DNA of 64,000 nt from Enterococcus ureasiticus. GTDB taxonomy: Bacteria > Bacillota > Bacilli > Lactobacillales > Enterococcaceae. The stretch covers positions 186,001 through 250,000 of the forward strand of contig NZ_MIJZ01000013.1 in NCBI RefSeq assembly GCF_001730285.1, written 5' to 3'. Under the pieces are notes generated by a model. The model was given only the letters and a program-made list of their open reading frames with translations, was not told where the DNA came from and made no database searches. Position numbers and translations under genes: made by a program. Shown in pieces: positions 45,527 through 56,474 of the stretch (within the stretch, counting starts at the first letter, position 1; each line of letters opens with the position of its first letter).

Positions 45527-47047
45527 ATGAACGAAAAGATCGCTCTATTTACTATATTTGGCGGCACTGGTGATTTAGCAAAAAGAAAACTTTATCCTTC
45601 TTTATTCCGTTTATATCGCAAAGGTAATTTAGCTGAGCACTTTGCGGTGATCGGCACTGCAAGAAGAGACTGGTCTGACGATCACTATCGTGAGATTGTT
45701 CGAGACACAATCAAGGACTTAAATCCAACAGCTGAAGAAGCTGAGGCATTTTCAAGTCACTTCTATTATCAGTCCCACAATGTCAATGATTCTGAGCACT
45801 ACGATACCTTAAAAAAATTATCTGATACCTTAAACGATAAATACGAATTAGGTGGAAACCATATTTATTACTTAGCAATGGCTCCCCAATTTTTTGGCAC
45901 GATCGTGCAACACTTAAAATCACAAGGAATTTTAACAGATAACGGTTTTGATCGTTTAGTCATCGAGAAACCATTTGGCTCAGATTATGACTCTGCATAT
46001 CAATTAAATGAAGAAATTCGTGCTGTTTTCCCAGAAAAAGATATTTTTAGAATCGATCACTACTTAGGGAAAGAAATGATCCAAAATATATCAGCGATTC
46101 GTTTTGCTAATAACATTTTTGAATCACAATGGAATAATCGCTATATCGATAACGTACAGATCACCTTTGCTGAAAGTCTTGGTGTTGAAGACCGTGGTGG
46201 CTATTATGAACACAGTGGTGCTTTAAAGGACATGGTTCAAAATCATATCTTGCAAGTTGTCGCGTTGTTAGCAATGGAACCGCCTGTTGCTTTTTCAGAA
46301 GCTGAAATTCGTGCAGAAAAAGTCAAAGCTTTACAAGCGATTCGCCTTTATTCTGAGAAAGAAGCGTTGGAAAACTTTGTTCGTGGTCAATATGGTCAAG
46401 GCAAACTGGATGATCAAGAATTTATTCGTTATCGTGATGAACCAAATGTTGATGAACACTCTCAAACTGAAACATTTGTTGCCGGAAAATTCCTAATCGA
46501 TAATTTCCGTTGGTCAGGCGTACCATTTTATATCCGCACAGGAAAACGTCTAACTGAAAAAGGCACTCGGATCAATATCGTTTTCAAGCAAGTACCCGTT
46601 AATGTCTTCAAAGATGATATCGATAAATGTGGTGAAAAAACAGATTTACCACCAAATGTCTTAACGATTTATATTCAACCGACAGAAGGTTTCTCCATGA
46701 CACTAAATGGCAAAGAAATTGGTCAAGGGTTTACAACAACTCCTGTAAAATTAGATTATCGTCATAGTGCAGAGACAACTGGCAATAGTCCCGAAGCTTA
46801 TGAAAAATTATTATTGGATAGTTTGAATGGTGATGGCACAAACTTCTCTCACTGGGATGAAGTGGCTCAATCTTGGCGTATTGTTGATATTATTCGTCAT
46901 GCTTGGGATAAAACATCTGTCGACTTTCCTAATTATGCGGCAGGCTCAATGGGTCCTGATGCTGCATTTGATTTGTTAGAACAAGATGGTTTTTCATGGG
47001 ATTGGCAACCTGATGTCTGGTATCGTGAACGTGGCAAATTAGAATAA
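45527..47047 (+). CDS. zwf: Glucose-6-phosphate 1-dehydrogenase
   Basis: 506 aa. FGGTGDLAKRKLYPSLFRL (NADP-binding GxxGDLA), LVIEKPFGSD (substrate Lys) and FRIDHYLGKEMIQNI (catalytic His in RIDHYLGKE). First step of the oxidative pentose phosphate pathway. Good ribosome site AAAGCGGGGAAATGAA... before ATG. Ends in a shared terminator with ileS. Confidence 0.97.
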   Translation: MNEKIALFTIFGGTGDLAKRKLYPSLFRLYRKGNLAEHFAVIGTARRDWSDDHYREIVRDTIKDLNPTAEEAEAFSSHFYYQSHNVNDSEHYDTLKKLSDTLNDKYELGGNHIYYLAMAPQFFGTIVQHLKSQGILTDNGFDRLVIEKPFGSDYDSAYQLNEEIRAVFPEKDIFRIDHYLGKEMIQNISAIRFANNIFESQWNNRYIDNVQITFAESLGVEDRGGYYEHSGALKDMVQNHILQVVALLAMEPPVAFSEAEIRAEKVKALQAIRLYSEKEALENFVRGQYGQGKLDDQEFIRYRDEPNVDEHSQTETFVAGKFLIDNFRWSGVPFYIRTGKRLTEKGTRINIVFKQVPVNVFKDDIDKCGEKTDLPPNVLTIYIQPTEGFSMTLNGKEIGQGFTTTPVKLDYRHSAETTGNSPEAYEKLLLDSLNGDGTNFSHWDEVAQSWRIVDIIRHAWDKTSVDFPNYAAGSMGPDAAFDLLEQDGFSWDWQPDVWYRERGKLE

Positions 47048-47049
47048 AG

Positions 47050-47083
47050 AAAAAGGCTCTGGAAATTCTCCAGAGCCTGTTTT
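47050..47083. terminator. Bidirectional terminator, zwf / ileS
   Basis: AGGCTCTGG, loop AAATT, CTCCAGAGCCT with flanking A and T runs. Confidence 0.88.
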
Positions 47084-49873
47084 CTAATCTTCGAATCCTT
47101 CAGCAACAGCTTCAGGGTAATTTTCTTCAACGATTGTAGCACAACGTCCGCATAAGTGTGGTAATTTTTCATTTTCACCAACATCTGTGCGCACCGCACG
47201 ACAACGTTCGCACGTTTCACCTGCTGCTATTTCTACAAGAATCGACATATCATCAAATTTTTCAACTTTTTCAGGCACTTCTGCAGCTAAAGTTGCTACC
47301 TCAAAACCAGAAACAATCAATATTTGAGCGATATCTGCGTCCACAGCTGTTAATAACTCGTGGATTTGTTCATTAGGATAAACGGTTACTTTCGCTTCTA
47401 ATGATTTACCGATCAATTTAGAATTACGTGCTTCTTCCAATGCTTTTAAGACATTATCTCTAAAGTCCATGAAAGCAGCCCAAGTATCTAATAACTCTTG
47501 TTGATTAGCAAATTCTTCATAGCCTGGGAATTCAGCTAACTGAACATACTCTTCATCTTCTTTTAAGTAGCTCCAAATTTCCTCAGAAGTATGCGGAATG
47601 ATTGGTGTTAATAGTTTTGTTAATGCAACAGCTATTTGATAAAATACTGTTTGCATACAACGACGTTGGTAATTATCTTCCGCTTCAATATAGACGACAT
47701 CTTTAGCAAAATCTAAGTAAAATGATGATAGATCAACCGTTAAGAAATTCATCACTGAACGATAGATTTGCATGAAATTGTATTTTTCATAGCCTTTTTC
47801 ACGAATTTCTTGAATCACTTGATTTAATCGGATAATCATATATTTATCCACAGAACGTAACTCTTCATAAGCAATTGTGTGATCTTTTGGTTCAAAATCA
47901 CTTGTATTCGCTAATAAGAAACGCATTGTGTTGCGGATTTTACGATAAACTTCAGAAACTTGATTCAAGATATCCATTGAAACGCGTACATCTGCTTCAT
48001 AATCTACACTACTTACCCACAGGCGTAAAATATCCGCACCCATTTGCTTGATCACTTTATCAGGTAAAATAGTGTTACCCAATGATTTACTCATTTTACG
48101 GCCTTCGCCATCCAGTGTAAATCCTTGAGATAAAACAGCTTTATAAGGTGCCACACCATTGATGGCTACACTTGTCGTAATACTTGAATTAAACCAGCCA
48201 CGGTACTGATCAGAGCCTTCTAGATACATATCAGCTGGGAAAGTCAGTTCTGGGCGCTCACGCAAGACCGCTTCATGAGATGAACCAGAATCAAACCAAA
48301 CATCCATGATGTCATTTTCTTTCGTAAATTCACCATTTGGAGAACCAGGATGTGTGAAGCCTTCTGGTAATAATTCTTTTGCCTCACGTTTGAACCAGAT
48401 ATTTGATCCATGCTCAGCAAATAAATTTGCTACATGATCGATTGTTTCAGGAGTAATGATTGCTTCACCGTTTTCAGCATAGAAGATCGGTAATGGTACA
48501 CCCCATGCACGTTGACGAGAGATTACCCAATCACCACGATCACGAATCATATTGTACAGACGAGTTTTGCCCCAAGGAAGAATCCAATCAACTTTTTCAA
48601 CTTCATCTAAGATATTTTGGCGGAATTTATCGATTGATGCAAACCATTGCGGTGTTGCACGATAAATAACAGGTTTCTTTGTGCGCCAGTCATGTGGATA
48701 ACTATGTGTAAAGAAGTCCAATTTTAATAATGCATCTTTTTCATCAAGTAAGGCTGTGATCATTGGATTCGCTTTATCATAGAAGACACCTTCAAATCCA
48801 GGCGCTTCATCCGTAAATACACCACGATTATCCACAGGTGAAAGAACATCTAAATTATATTTCTTCCCTACGATATAGTCATCTTCACCATGTCCAGGAG
48901 CTGTGTGAACTAAACCAGTACCAGCATCTAATGTTACATGATCCCCTAGCATAACTAATGATGTACGATCATAAAATGGATGTTGTGCTGTCATATATTC
49001 CATATCTTTACCAGAAATCGTTTCAAGAACTTCAACATCATCCCAGCCAATTGCTTCTTTAACTGTGTCTAAAAGATCTTTAGCAACAACGTACTTTTTA
49101 CCATATGCTTTAACAACAACATATTGGTAAGTAGGATTCACAGAAATTCCTAAATTTGCAGGCAGTGTCCAAGGTGTCGTTGTCCAGATTACAAAAGATG
49201 TATCTGTATCTAAGATTCCTTTGCCGTCAACTACTTTAAACGCCACATAAATAGATGCTGATTTAACATCTTTATATTCGATTTCAGCTTCTGCTAATGA
49301 AGACTCGCTAGATGGAGACCAATAAATTGGTTTTAGCCCTTTATAAATATAGCCTTTTTCAGCCATTTTTCCAAACACACGAATTTCAGCGGCTTCATAA
49401 GTCGGATCTAATGTGACATAAGGATGTTCCCAATCTCCTGCAACACCTAAACGTTTGAAGTCAGCGCGTTGAGTATCTACTTGTGAACGTGCATATTCTT
49501 CACATTTTTCACGGTATTCAGCTAAAGTCATCTCTTTTCTTTTGATGCCTTTATTTGTCAGTACTTGTTCGATCGGCAAGCCATGTGTATCCCAGCCAGG
49601 AACGTAAGGTGAACGGAATCCAGACATAGATTTTGAACGGATAATAATATCTTTACTGATTTTATTTAACGAATGACCTAAATGGATATTTCCATTAGCA
49701 TACGGCGGTCCATCATGAAGAACAAATGTTGGTTTGCCTTCGTTTAATTCTTGACGTTTTTCATAGATTTTTTTCTCTTCCCAATCTTTTTGCCATTCTA
49801 CCTCACGGTTTGGCAAATTTCCACGCATTGGAAAAGCAGTTTTTCCCAACTGTAATGTTTCTTTCATTTTCAT
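47084..49873 (-). CDS. ileS: Isoleucyl-tRNA synthetase
   Basis: 929 aa class-I synthetase, bacterial type. HIGH motif in [20 protein letters not shown] in [14 protein letters not shown], editing domain with [13 protein letters not shown], anticodon domain, and a C-terminal zinc finger [36 protein letters not shown] precedes the ATG at 49873. Controlled by the T-box leader at 50344-50560. Confidence 0.98.
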   Translation of the reverse strand: MKMKETLQLGKTAFPMRGNLPNREVEWQKDWEEKKIYEKRQELNEGKPTFVLHDGPPYANGNIHLGHSLNKISKDIIIRSKSMSGFRSPYVPGWDTHGLPIEQVLTNKGIKRKEMTLAEYREKCEEYARSQVDTQRADFKRLGVAGDWEHPYVTLDPTYEAAEIRVFGKMAEKGYIYKGLKPIYWSPSSESSLAEAEIEYKDVKSASIYVAFKVVDGKGILDTDTSFVIWTTTPWTLPANLGISVNPTYQYVVVKAYGKKYVVAKDLLDTVKEAIGWDDVEVLETISGKDMEYMTAQHPFYDRTSLVMLGDHVTLDAGTGLVHTAPGHGEDDYIVGKKYNLDVLSPVDNRGVFTDEAPGFEGVFYDKANPMITALLDEKDALLKLDFFTHSYPHDWRTKKPVIYRATPQWFASIDKFRQNILDEVEKVDWILPWGKTRLYNMIRDRGDWVISRQRAWGVPLPIFYAENGEAIITPETIDHVANLFAEHGSNIWFKREAKELLPEGFTHPGSPNGEFTKENDIMDVWFDSGSSHEAVLRERPELTFPADMYLEGSDQYRGWFNSSITTSVAINGVAPYKAVLSQGFTLDGEGRKMSKSLGNTILPDKVIKQMGADILRLWVSSVDYEADVRVSMDILNQVSEVYRKIRNTMRFLLANTSDFEPKDHTIAYEELRSVDKYMIIRLNQVIQEIREKGYEKYNFMQIYRSVMNFLTVDLSSFYLDFAKDVVYIEAEDNYQRRCMQTVFYQIAVALTKLLTPIIPHTSEEIWSYLKEDEEYVQLAEFPGYEEFANQQELLDTWAAFMDFRDNVLKALEEARNSKLIGKSLEAKVTVYPNEQIHELLTAVDADIAQILIVSGFEVATLAAEVPEKVEKFDDMSILVEIAAGETCERCRAVRTDVGENEKLPHLCGRCATIVEENYPEAVAEGFED

Positions 49874-49975
49874 TTTTATTTCCTCGCTTTCGTTTATGAA
49901 TATTGATTAAAATAGGGTTACTGTATTTACTAGTGTGAAATCATCAATATTAAATTTTTCTTCAGGCATTTTGAG

Positions 49976-50338
49976 GATTCACTAGTAAGAAGGAAACTTC
50001 TCTCACTTCACACGCCTTGTACTGTTCATCATCCACTCTAGTAGAGCCAGTCGTAGGCCTTCAATTCTTTGTGCTTTAGTTCTTAAAAATTGAAGGGATC
50101 GAAACGGAGTTTAGTGATTCACTAGTAAGGAAACTTCTCTCACTTACGTTCGCCAAGTACTGTTCATCATCCACTCTGGCAGAGCCAATCGTAGGCCCTC
50201 AATTCTTTGTGCTTTAGTTCTTAAAAATTGAAGGGATCGAAACGGAGTTTAGTGATTCACTAGTAAGGAAACTTCTCTCACTTACGTTCGCCAAGTACTG
50301 TTCATCATCCACTCTGGCAGAGCCAATCGTGGTGATTC
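49976..50338 (-). repeat. Tandem repeat, 138-140 bp unit, ~2.6 copies in the ileS 5' UTR
   Basis: Unit starts GATTCACTAGTAAGGAAACT at 49976 (diverged copy), 50116 and 50254; periods 140 and 138. The third copy stops after ~80 bases and a last GTGATTCAC sits at 50332-50340 next to the T-box terminator. Copies 2 and 3 are nearly identical; copy 1 has several changes. The unit has TTTAGTGATTCACTA, a palindromic junction. Transcribed as part of the leader between the T-box and the ileS start; no ORF. Confidence 0.88.
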
Positions 50339-50343
50339 ACAGC

Positions 50344-50560
50344 AAAAAAGTACCTTCATCCCAAGGGACGAAAGTACTCGCGTTACCACCCAAATTTAAA
50401 ATAATCGATTAACTCAATTATTTCCTCTGTTAATTGTTAACGAAATCACTCGTCAAGTCTTACTACATTCAAACTTGAGTAAAATAGAGGATCTTTTCAA
50501 TACCAGGATCTGTCAAACTTTCACTATCATTGACTCGCTAAAAGAATGGTTATTGACTTT
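50344..50560 (-). promoter_or_regulatory. T-box riboswitch leader of ileS
   Basis: The minus strand has GGGTGGTAACGCG (50391-50379), the T-box core, followed by a terminator AGTACTTTCGTCCC/GGATGAAGGTACT and TTTTTT (50344-50378). Stem I lies at ~50400-50560; I could not assign the Ile specifier with certainty (an ATT in GGTATTGAA and an ATC in AGATCC are candidates). Placement before ileS sets the expected tRNA as tRNA-Ile. Confidence 0.88.
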
Positions 50561-50582
50561 TCTGTTCTATTTATATACACAA

Positions 50583-51293
50583 TTATTTAGGATCTTGATT
50601 TAATAAATCAAGCATTGCTTTTGGATCCATTGCAGCTTTTTCAAGGGTTGGTGTTGATTGTTCTGTTGTTGCAACTGGTTCTGCAACAACATCATCACTT
50701 TTATCAAGTTCTTGAGCTAATACTTCTTTAATAACAGTATGTGAGTCACTTACGTAACTTGAGAATGGTTTTAGTAGTTCATTCCAGTCTTCACTCTTCA
50801 CTTGTTCTAATTGTGCTTCTAACATCAAGCTTAGACGTTGATGGAAGACACGTGTTTTCTTCTTCAAGTCATCTGTCTCAGCTGCTAATTGACGTGCACG
50901 ATCAGTTGCGTCTGTTAGAATTTCTCTTGCTTTTTCTTCTGCAGACGTAATAAGATTGCTTGAACGTTTTTCAGCTGAAGAAATCATTTCGTTCGCTGTA
51001 TTTTCAGCAGAAGTTACGATTACTTCTGATTCTTTATTTGCACTTGTTTTTACTTTATCTGCAGTGTCTTGAGCTACAATGATTGACTGATTCAATGCAT
51101 CTTTTAATTCATTGAAATATTGTAATTTTTCTTCTGCATGTTTTAATGATTTTTCAAGCTCACGTGTTTTTTGAAGAGAATCTTCATAATCTTTCGTTAC
51201 TTGATCTAAAAAATCATCGACATCGTCTTGGTTGTACCCTCTCATTTTTGTAGAGAAGTTCTTATTTTGAATATCTAATGGAGTTAATGCCAT
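50583..51293 (-). CDS. divIVA: Cell division protein DivIVA
   Basis: 236 aa. The N-terminal domain MALTPLDIQNKNFSTKMRGYNQDDVDDFLDQV is the membrane-curvature-binding part (Phe and Arg tips), then a long coiled coil (~30-180) and an acidic, low-complexity tail ending NQDPK. Directs division and pole functions. In enterococci it is essential for normal division. Separate from ileS by the T-box and repeats. Confidence 0.97.
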   Translation of the reverse strand: MALTPLDIQNKNFSTKMRGYNQDDVDDFLDQVTKDYEDSLQKTRELEKSLKHAEEKLQYFNELKDALNQSIIVAQDTADKVKTSANKESEVIVTSAENTANEMISSAEKRSSNLITSAEEKAREILTDATDRARQLAAETDDLKKKTRVFHQRLSLMLEAQLEQVKSEDWNELLKPFSSYVSDSHTVIKEVLAQELDKSDDVVAEPVATTEQSTPTLEKAAMDPKAMLDLLNQDPK

Positions 51294-51312
51294 ATTCCTT
51301 CACCTCTTTGGA

Positions 51313-52095
51313 TTATTTTCGTAGTACTCCCAGTAACAAACGAAACTTGTCCTTTTTCGTCTTCCCCTCTAACTCTTGAATTTGGATTCGGCCAAACCCT
51401 CTAATAGACACAATATCTAAAAGGTCTACTAGGAAATCAGGTCTTGTATTCTCCGTCCAATTCACTTTGACTTTTCCAGATTCGATCAATTGTTTTGATC
51501 TCTGTCTAGATATATTATATACGCTAGAGATCAAATTATCCAGACGTAACGAACTTATTGTTATCCGTTCATGCATCCAATCATCTTTTGGAAGAATCAT
51601 CTCTGTATATTTTCTTTTTTCTAATCTTACAGATACTTTCCCAATTTTTTCTACCTGATTCTCAACAAAACTCGAGATCTCTTTAGCAACAAACACTTGC
51701 CATCGATCATTGTCAGAAATAATATCGCCAAAATATTCTCGTTTGATCCCAGTGTTGACTAAGGTACCCAATACCTTACCATGAGATAACGTAGAAAATT
51801 TTACAGGATAAACGATTTCTAGTAATTCCACTTCAAAATCTTCTTCTTTTGCTTCGTAGTAATCAGGAAAAATCAAACAACGTCTTCGTTCAGCTTGTTC
51901 ATACCCACCATAAAACTGAAACTCAAGCTCACTATTTTGACGAATCAACGTTTCTAAAATATATGCCTGCCTCGGATCTAAAAAATCCGATAAGTAAGGA
52001 GCGTATTGACTTTCAACTTGCTCTAACCAATCACCAACAGAATCAATAAAAGGATGCTCATCTTTTCGAAAATGTTGATACACATTTGCGTTCAT
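51313..52095 (-). CDS. ylmH: YlmH, S4-domain RNA-binding protein
   Basis: 260 aa from the ATG at 52095 (AAAGGATG 8 bases upstream). C-terminal S4 domain: RLDNLISSVYNISRQRSKQLIESGKVKVNW, LDIVSIRGFGRIQI. YlmH proteins act in ribosome rescue by the RqcH-like pathway or aid division; the context beside divIVA is conserved. Confidence 0.93.
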   Translation of the reverse strand: MNANVYQHFRKDEHPFIDSVGDWLEQVESQYAPYLSDFLDPRQAYILETLIRQNSELEFQFYGGYEQAERRRCLIFPDYYEAKEEDFEVELLEIVYPVKFSTLSHGKVLGTLVNTGIKREYFGDIISDNDRWQVFVAKEISSFVENQVEKIGKVSVRLEKRKYTEMILPKDDWMHERITISSLRLDNLISSVYNISRQRSKQLIESGKVKVNWTENTRPDFLVDLLDIVSIRGFGRIQIQELEGKTKKDKFRLLLGVLRK

Positions 52096-52117
52096 AGATA
52101 AATCATCCTTTCTTTTA

Positions 52118-52390
52118 TTAATACAAGATTGATTGTAAAATTCGTCCCAGTCCACTCGCAGCTAAATTCAACACAATGATTGCAATCATTACATTAAAAC
52201 CAACCATACCTATTCTCAAATTTAATCGATCAAATAAGCTTAAGTAAGGTTCTGAAATTCTTGAAATCAAACGGCCAAACGTAGAATCATATGCTCCTGG
52301 AAACCAAGATAATAATGCATAAATGATTAAAATGCCCGAATAGATTTGAACACCTTTATATAATATAAATATAAATAGAGCGATACTCAT
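52118..52390 (-). CDS. ylmG: YggT family membrane protein YlmG
   Basis: 90 aa, two hydrophobic helices with LSWFPGAYDSTFGRLISRISEPYLSLFDRL, the YggT signature between them. Overlaps none; 11 bp after sepF. Role in membrane and division complex organisation is suggested for the family. Confidence 0.93.
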   Translation of the reverse strand: MSIALFIFILYKGVQIYSGILIIYALLSWFPGAYDSTFGRLISRISEPYLSLFDRLNLRIGMVGFNVMIAIIVLNLAASGLGRILQSILY

Positions 52391-52400
52391 TACCTCCTAA

Positions 52401-53006
52401 CTAAAAATCAAACATTTGTTTCTTAGCTAACGATTGTGCAGTAGCACTATCGATTTCAATGTTTGATGGTGTGCAAAGAAAAATTTCATCGCCTACACGT
52501 TGAATGTCTCCATCTAATGCATAAACTGTTCCTGTAAGAAAGTCCACAATTCTTCTTGCTTGATTTTCTTCCACTAAATGAAAATTAATCAGCACAGCAT
52601 CACTTGCAATAATATGTTTAGCAATATTCATTGCTTCAGAATAAACGCGTGGTTCAATAATAGTTATTTTCCCTGGTTTACCTGAACTATGTGTGTCTTG
52701 CGAACGTTTTGAATTTGAGTTATTAGAACTACGCATGGAGACAACCTTTTGCTCATTAAATGCTGTTTCCTGACGGCTTTCTTTCTTATCTTGATGCGTT
52801 TCTGTTGAACGATAACGAGCAGATGGCTTTTCGGTTAAAGGCTCCGTTGCAGTCGGTCTTTGTACCTGTGCTTGTGTTTGTCGAACCGTCTGTCTTGGTT
52901 GCTCATTCACAACCTTTTGCTCTTCGTATTCATCATAATTATCATATTCATCTTCACCAGATAATCCAAAAAAGCTCGATAACGCATTTTTACTAAAAAT
53001 TGACAT
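52401..53006 (-). CDS. sepF: Cell division protein SepF
   Basis: 201 aa from the ATG at 53006 with GGAGGGGA upstream; the longer frame overlaps ylmE and is rejected. MSIFSKNALSSFFGL is the membrane-binding amphipathic helix, a Gln/Thr-rich linker follows, then the SepF core KITIIEPRVYSEAMNIAKHI...VDFLTGTVYALDGDIQRVGDEIFLCTPSNIEI. Bundles FtsZ and ties it to the membrane. Confidence 0.95.
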   Translation of the reverse strand: MSIFSKNALSSFFGLSGEDEYDNYDEYEEQKVVNEQPRQTVRQTQAQVQRPTATEPLTEKPSARYRSTETHQDKKESRQETAFNEQKVVSMRSSNNSNSKRSQDTHSSGKPGKITIIEPRVYSEAMNIAKHIIASDAVLINFHLVEENQARRIVDFLTGTVYALDGDIQRVGDEIFLCTPSNIEIDSATAQSLAKKQMFDF

Positions 53007-53019
53007 AGATTCCCCTCCT

Positions 53020-53697
53020 TTACGCACCTCTGAAAATTGCTGTTCCGATTCGTACAAAAGTTGCACCTTCTTCAATAGCGATTGGGAAATCATTACTCAT
53101 TCCCATGCTAAGCTCTGTACATGGCGCATATGACAGATGCTGATTATTTATAGCTAATTGCAGTTTTTTCAATTTAGAAAATACTTCGCGAAGAACTTGC
53201 TCAGAAGCATCCAACGGCGCCATAGTCATTAATCCTACGACTTTTATTCTATCAAATGTTTCTAATTGATGAATAAAATCAATAACATCATCTGATTTGA
53301 ATCCGTGTTTACTCTCTTCGCCAGTAATATTTACCTCAACGAAACAGGAAATTTGCTTCTCTGCCCGCTTTTGGATTTCTTCTGCTAATTTAAAACTGTC
53401 CAAAGCGTGAAAATAATCTATCTCATTTATTACTGATTTTACCTTCCTACGCTGTAAATTACCAATCAAATGCCATTTGATAAATGAAAAATGTTTCAGT
53501 GCCATTTTTTTCTCCAGTAATTTATCGACTCGGTTCTCAGCCATATTCTCAATACCAAGTTCAGCAAGCTCCTTGGCAATGTCTTTTTCCACTGATTTAG
53601 TCACGGCAATCATCGTTACATCATTGTCTGACCGCGCTGCTTTTTGGCATGCTAGCTGAATTTCTTGATTTATTTTTTCTAAGTTATCAACTAGCAT
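53020..53697 (-). CDS. ylmE: PLP homeostasis protein YlmE (YggS family)
   Basis: 225 aa TIM barrel. [21 protein letters not shown] with PLP-binding Lys, [23 protein letters not shown] and [28 protein letters not shown]. No catalytic activity is known; buffers pyridoxal phosphate. Confidence 0.95.
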   Translation of the reverse strand: [225 protein letters not shown]

Positions 53698-53712
53698 GTT
53701 TAAAAGTCGCTC

Positions 53713-54963
53713 CTATCTTTTTCTGCGGAAAAATGGTGGTGTGTTTAATTCATCGTCATTATTTTGTGATGGTTCTTCACGATGAAATGTTTCAAAATCC
53801 TTTTTCTCAACATTCTCAAATGTTGTATCTTCGACTTTTGGTCGTACGTTTTGCTCACGACGGATGTCCCAATCACCAAAAGCACTTGTCTCTTCTTGAG
53901 GTTGAGGTTGTGATGGTTTTGATTGCTCCATATCCAAGACTGGTGCTTGTTGCACTGTTTGGATTTGAGTAGGTCTATTTTGACGTTGAGATTTACGATC
54001 TTTTTTAGAAGGATCGATTCCTGTCGCAATAACTGTGACACGGATTTCATCGCCCAAGTCTTCATTGATAGAAGTTCCTAGAATGATATTCACATCACCT
54101 GTTGCAGCACTTGTTACGATATCAGAAGCATCTTGTGCTTCAAATAATGTCATATCTAAACCGCCAGTGATATTTAACAATACTTGTTCAGCGCCATCAA
54201 TAGATGTTTCTAATAATGGAGAAGAAATAGCTTTTTTAGTTGCTTCAATGACACGGTCTTCACCGCTCGCAACACCGATTCCCATTAAAGCAGTTCCTTG
54301 GTTTTCCATAACCGTCTTCACATCAGCGAAGTCTAAGTTGACATACCCTGGAGCTGTAATCAAATCTGAAATACCTTGTACTCCTTGACGTAATACATTG
54401 TCTGCTTCACGGAATGCTTCGAGCATTGGTGTCTTTTTATCTACAACTTCTAGTAGTCTGTTGTTTGAAATAATTAGTAATGTATCTACATTTTCTTTTA
54501 AAAGAGCAATTCCTTCTGCTGCGTAGCGTCCGCGTTTTGGTCCTTCAAAGCTGAATGGTCTTGTGACAACTCCAACTGTTAAAGCACCTAATTCTTTTGC
54601 GATTTTAGCTACTACAGGAGCAGCTCCTGTTCCTGTTCCACCACCCATACCAGCAGTGATGAAGATCATATCAGCTCCTTGTAAGGCATCTGATATTACT
54701 TGTTCACTTTCTTCTGCTGATTTTTGGCCAACTTCTGGTTGAGATCCAGCACCTAAACCACGTGTATACTTAGGTCCAAGTTGAATCACTGTTTCTGCTT
54801 TTGAGTTTTTAAGGGCTTGTACGTCTGTATTTGCAGCGATGAACTCAACGCCTTTGACGTTTTCGTCGATCATGCGGTTAACAGCATTACCACCGCCGCC
54901 GCCTACACCGATAACTTTGATGACAGCGCCATTGTTAATGTTATTATCTAAAGAAAATTCCAT
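53713..54963 (-). CDS. ftsZ: Cell division GTPase FtsZ
   Basis: 416 aa. [13 protein letters not shown], the tubulin G-box [47 protein letters not shown] variable Gln/Pro-rich linker (~320-400) and the C-terminal binding peptide [13 protein letters not shown] for FtsA/SepF. AGGAGGAAACGATACT precedes the ATG. Confidence 0.99.
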   Translation of the reverse strand: MEFSLDNNINNGAVIKVIGVGGGGGNAVNRMIDENVKGVEFIAANTDVQALKNSKAETVIQLGPKYTRGLGAGSQPEVGQKSAEESEQVISDALQGADMIFITAGMGGGTGTGAAPVVAKIAKELGALTVGVVTRPFSFEGPKRGRYAAEGIALLKENVDTLLIISNNRLLEVVDKKTPMLEAFREADNVLRQGVQGISDLITAPGYVNLDFADVKTVMENQGTALMGIGVASGEDRVIEATKKAISSPLLETSIDGAEQVLLNITGGLDMTLFEAQDASDIVTSAATGDVNIILGTSINEDLGDEIRVTVIATGIDPSKKDRKSQRQNRPTQIQTVQQAPVLDMEQSKPSQPQPQEETSAFGDWDIRREQNVRPKVEDTTFENVEKKDFETFHREEPSQNNDDELNTPPFFRRKR

Positions 54964-54989
54964 AGTATCGTTTCCTCCTGTTTTAATTG

Positions 54990-56312
54990 TTAGTCAAAAA
55001 TGTTTGAGAAGAAGTCTTTGATCTTGCCTGTAACTTTTTCACCAGATTCATGAATTTCAGAATCGTCGTAATCATCTTGAGATGTATCTGTATAAGTATC
55101 ATATTGCACTTCTTGTTGAACTGCGATTGGCTGTGATGATTTGATCTTTTCGCCTGGAATCGCACCTTTAGCAATATGATAAATGTCATTCAGTTGAGCA
55201 GAATATTCTACGATACTGATCACATTTGTAAAGACTGGGTTACGTAATCCCATGTGGTTAGGTACGTACAATTTCACACTTGCATCAAAAATTTCCTGTG
55301 CTAAATCAACAACACCCGGAAGACTTGCGCCGCCGCCTGTTAAGATTACTCCACCCGGAAGTTCTAAAGCATCGATTTCGTCCAATACTTCTTTAGATTT
55401 TTTAAAGATTTGTTCTACTCTGGCTTCAATCACTTCTGAAAGGTAACGTTCATCAACTTTTACAGGTTCAGACTTACCAATCACATCAACTGGAAATTCT
55501 TCACTTACTGATGTTCTTTCAGGATAAGCATCGCCGTAATTGATTTTCAATGCTTCAGCGTTATTGAATGATGTATTCAATACGATAGAAACATCTTTCG
55601 TAACAAACTCTCCGCCTTCTTGGTTTACATGAGTAAATTTTAATTGTTTATCATGCATTACAGAAGTCGTTGTTTGTCCACCACCCATATCGATCACGAT
55701 GGTTCCAAAATCTTTCTCACCATCTGAAAGAACTGTTTCTGTTAAGGCTAACGGCATAATCACTAATTCATTTACTGTTAAGCCAGCTTTTTCAACACAT
55801 TTTCTAGTATTGTGAATAATTGTTTTCGGACCTGTGAAAACTACGCCGAACATTTCTAAACGAACGCCAATCATTCCTCTAGGATCTTTGATCCCTTCGA
55901 ATCCATCTACTGTAAATTCTTGAGGCAAGATTGCTACGATTTGACGTTCAGGAGGAGTTGAACGAACCAGGGCTGCAGATGCTACGTTTCTAACATCTTC
56001 ATCAGTGATTTCTTTTGACTCACTACTTACAGCGATCATTCCTTGGCAATTTTCCACTTCAAGTAAGTTTGCTGGTAACCCCACATTCACACTTTTAATT
56101 TGAATTCCCGCTTTTTCTTCTGCTTGTCTTACTGCTCTTTGAATCGCATTAACTGTTTTATCTATATCGACAATAATCCCTCGATTTAATCCATCAGATT
56201 TTGCGTTTCCTACGCCAATGATATTCATTTGACCTTCGATAAACTCAGCAACTACAACTTTTACTGATGTTGTACCAATATCAAGGCCTACATACATTCC
56301 TGTCTTTGCCAT
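54990..56312 (-). CDS. ftsA: Cell division protein FtsA
   Basis: 440 aa from the ATG at 56312 ([20 protein letters not shown]); the AGGAGGAGG site lies 11-13 bases upstream, and a longer frame to 56357 has no such site. Actin-fold motifs [10 protein letters not shown] and [14 protein letters not shown]-terminal membrane helix [11 protein letters not shown]. Anchors FtsZ to the membrane. Confidence 0.97.
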   Translation of the reverse strand: MAKTGMYVGLDIGTTSVKVVVAEFIEGQMNIIGVGNAKSDGLNRGIIVDIDKTVNAIQRAVRQAEEKAGIQIKSVNVGLPANLLEVENCQGMIAVSSESKEITDEDVRNVASAALVRSTPPERQIVAILPQEFTVDGFEGIKDPRGMIGVRLEMFGVVFTGPKTIIHNTRKCVEKAGLTVNELVIMPLALTETVLSDGEKDFGTIVIDMGGGQTTTSVMHDKQLKFTHVNQEGGEFVTKDVSIVLNTSFNNAEALKINYGDAYPERTSVSEEFPVDVIGKSEPVKVDERYLSEVIEARVEQIFKKSKEVLDEIDALELPGGVILTGGGASLPGVVDLAQEIFDASVKLYVPNHMGLRNPVFTNVISIVEYSAQLNDIYHIAKGAIPGEKIKSSQPIAVQQEVQYDTYTDTSQDDYDDSEIHESGEKVTGKIKDFFSNIFD

Positions 56313-56474
56313 GAATGGGGTTCCTCCTCCTATTAATTCCAATATGTAAGCGGGCATTAAATACCCGTTTAAATATATATTTTATTATGAATACTCACTT
56401 CTTTCAATTTTACCATAAACATAGGCTTTTTAGAAAGTAGATTCTACTATTTTATTCTTTTATTTTTCTTAACT

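Noticed and set aside
49976-50338. CRISPR array
   Set aside because: The repeats are 138-140 bp tandem units without short repeat-spacer alternation and no cas genes are near.
54839-55021. Plus-strand frame opposite ftsZ/ftsA and similar frames opposite ftsZ, mraY and the PTS permeases
   Set aside because: Shadow frames of strongly coding minus-strand genes; no ribosome sites.
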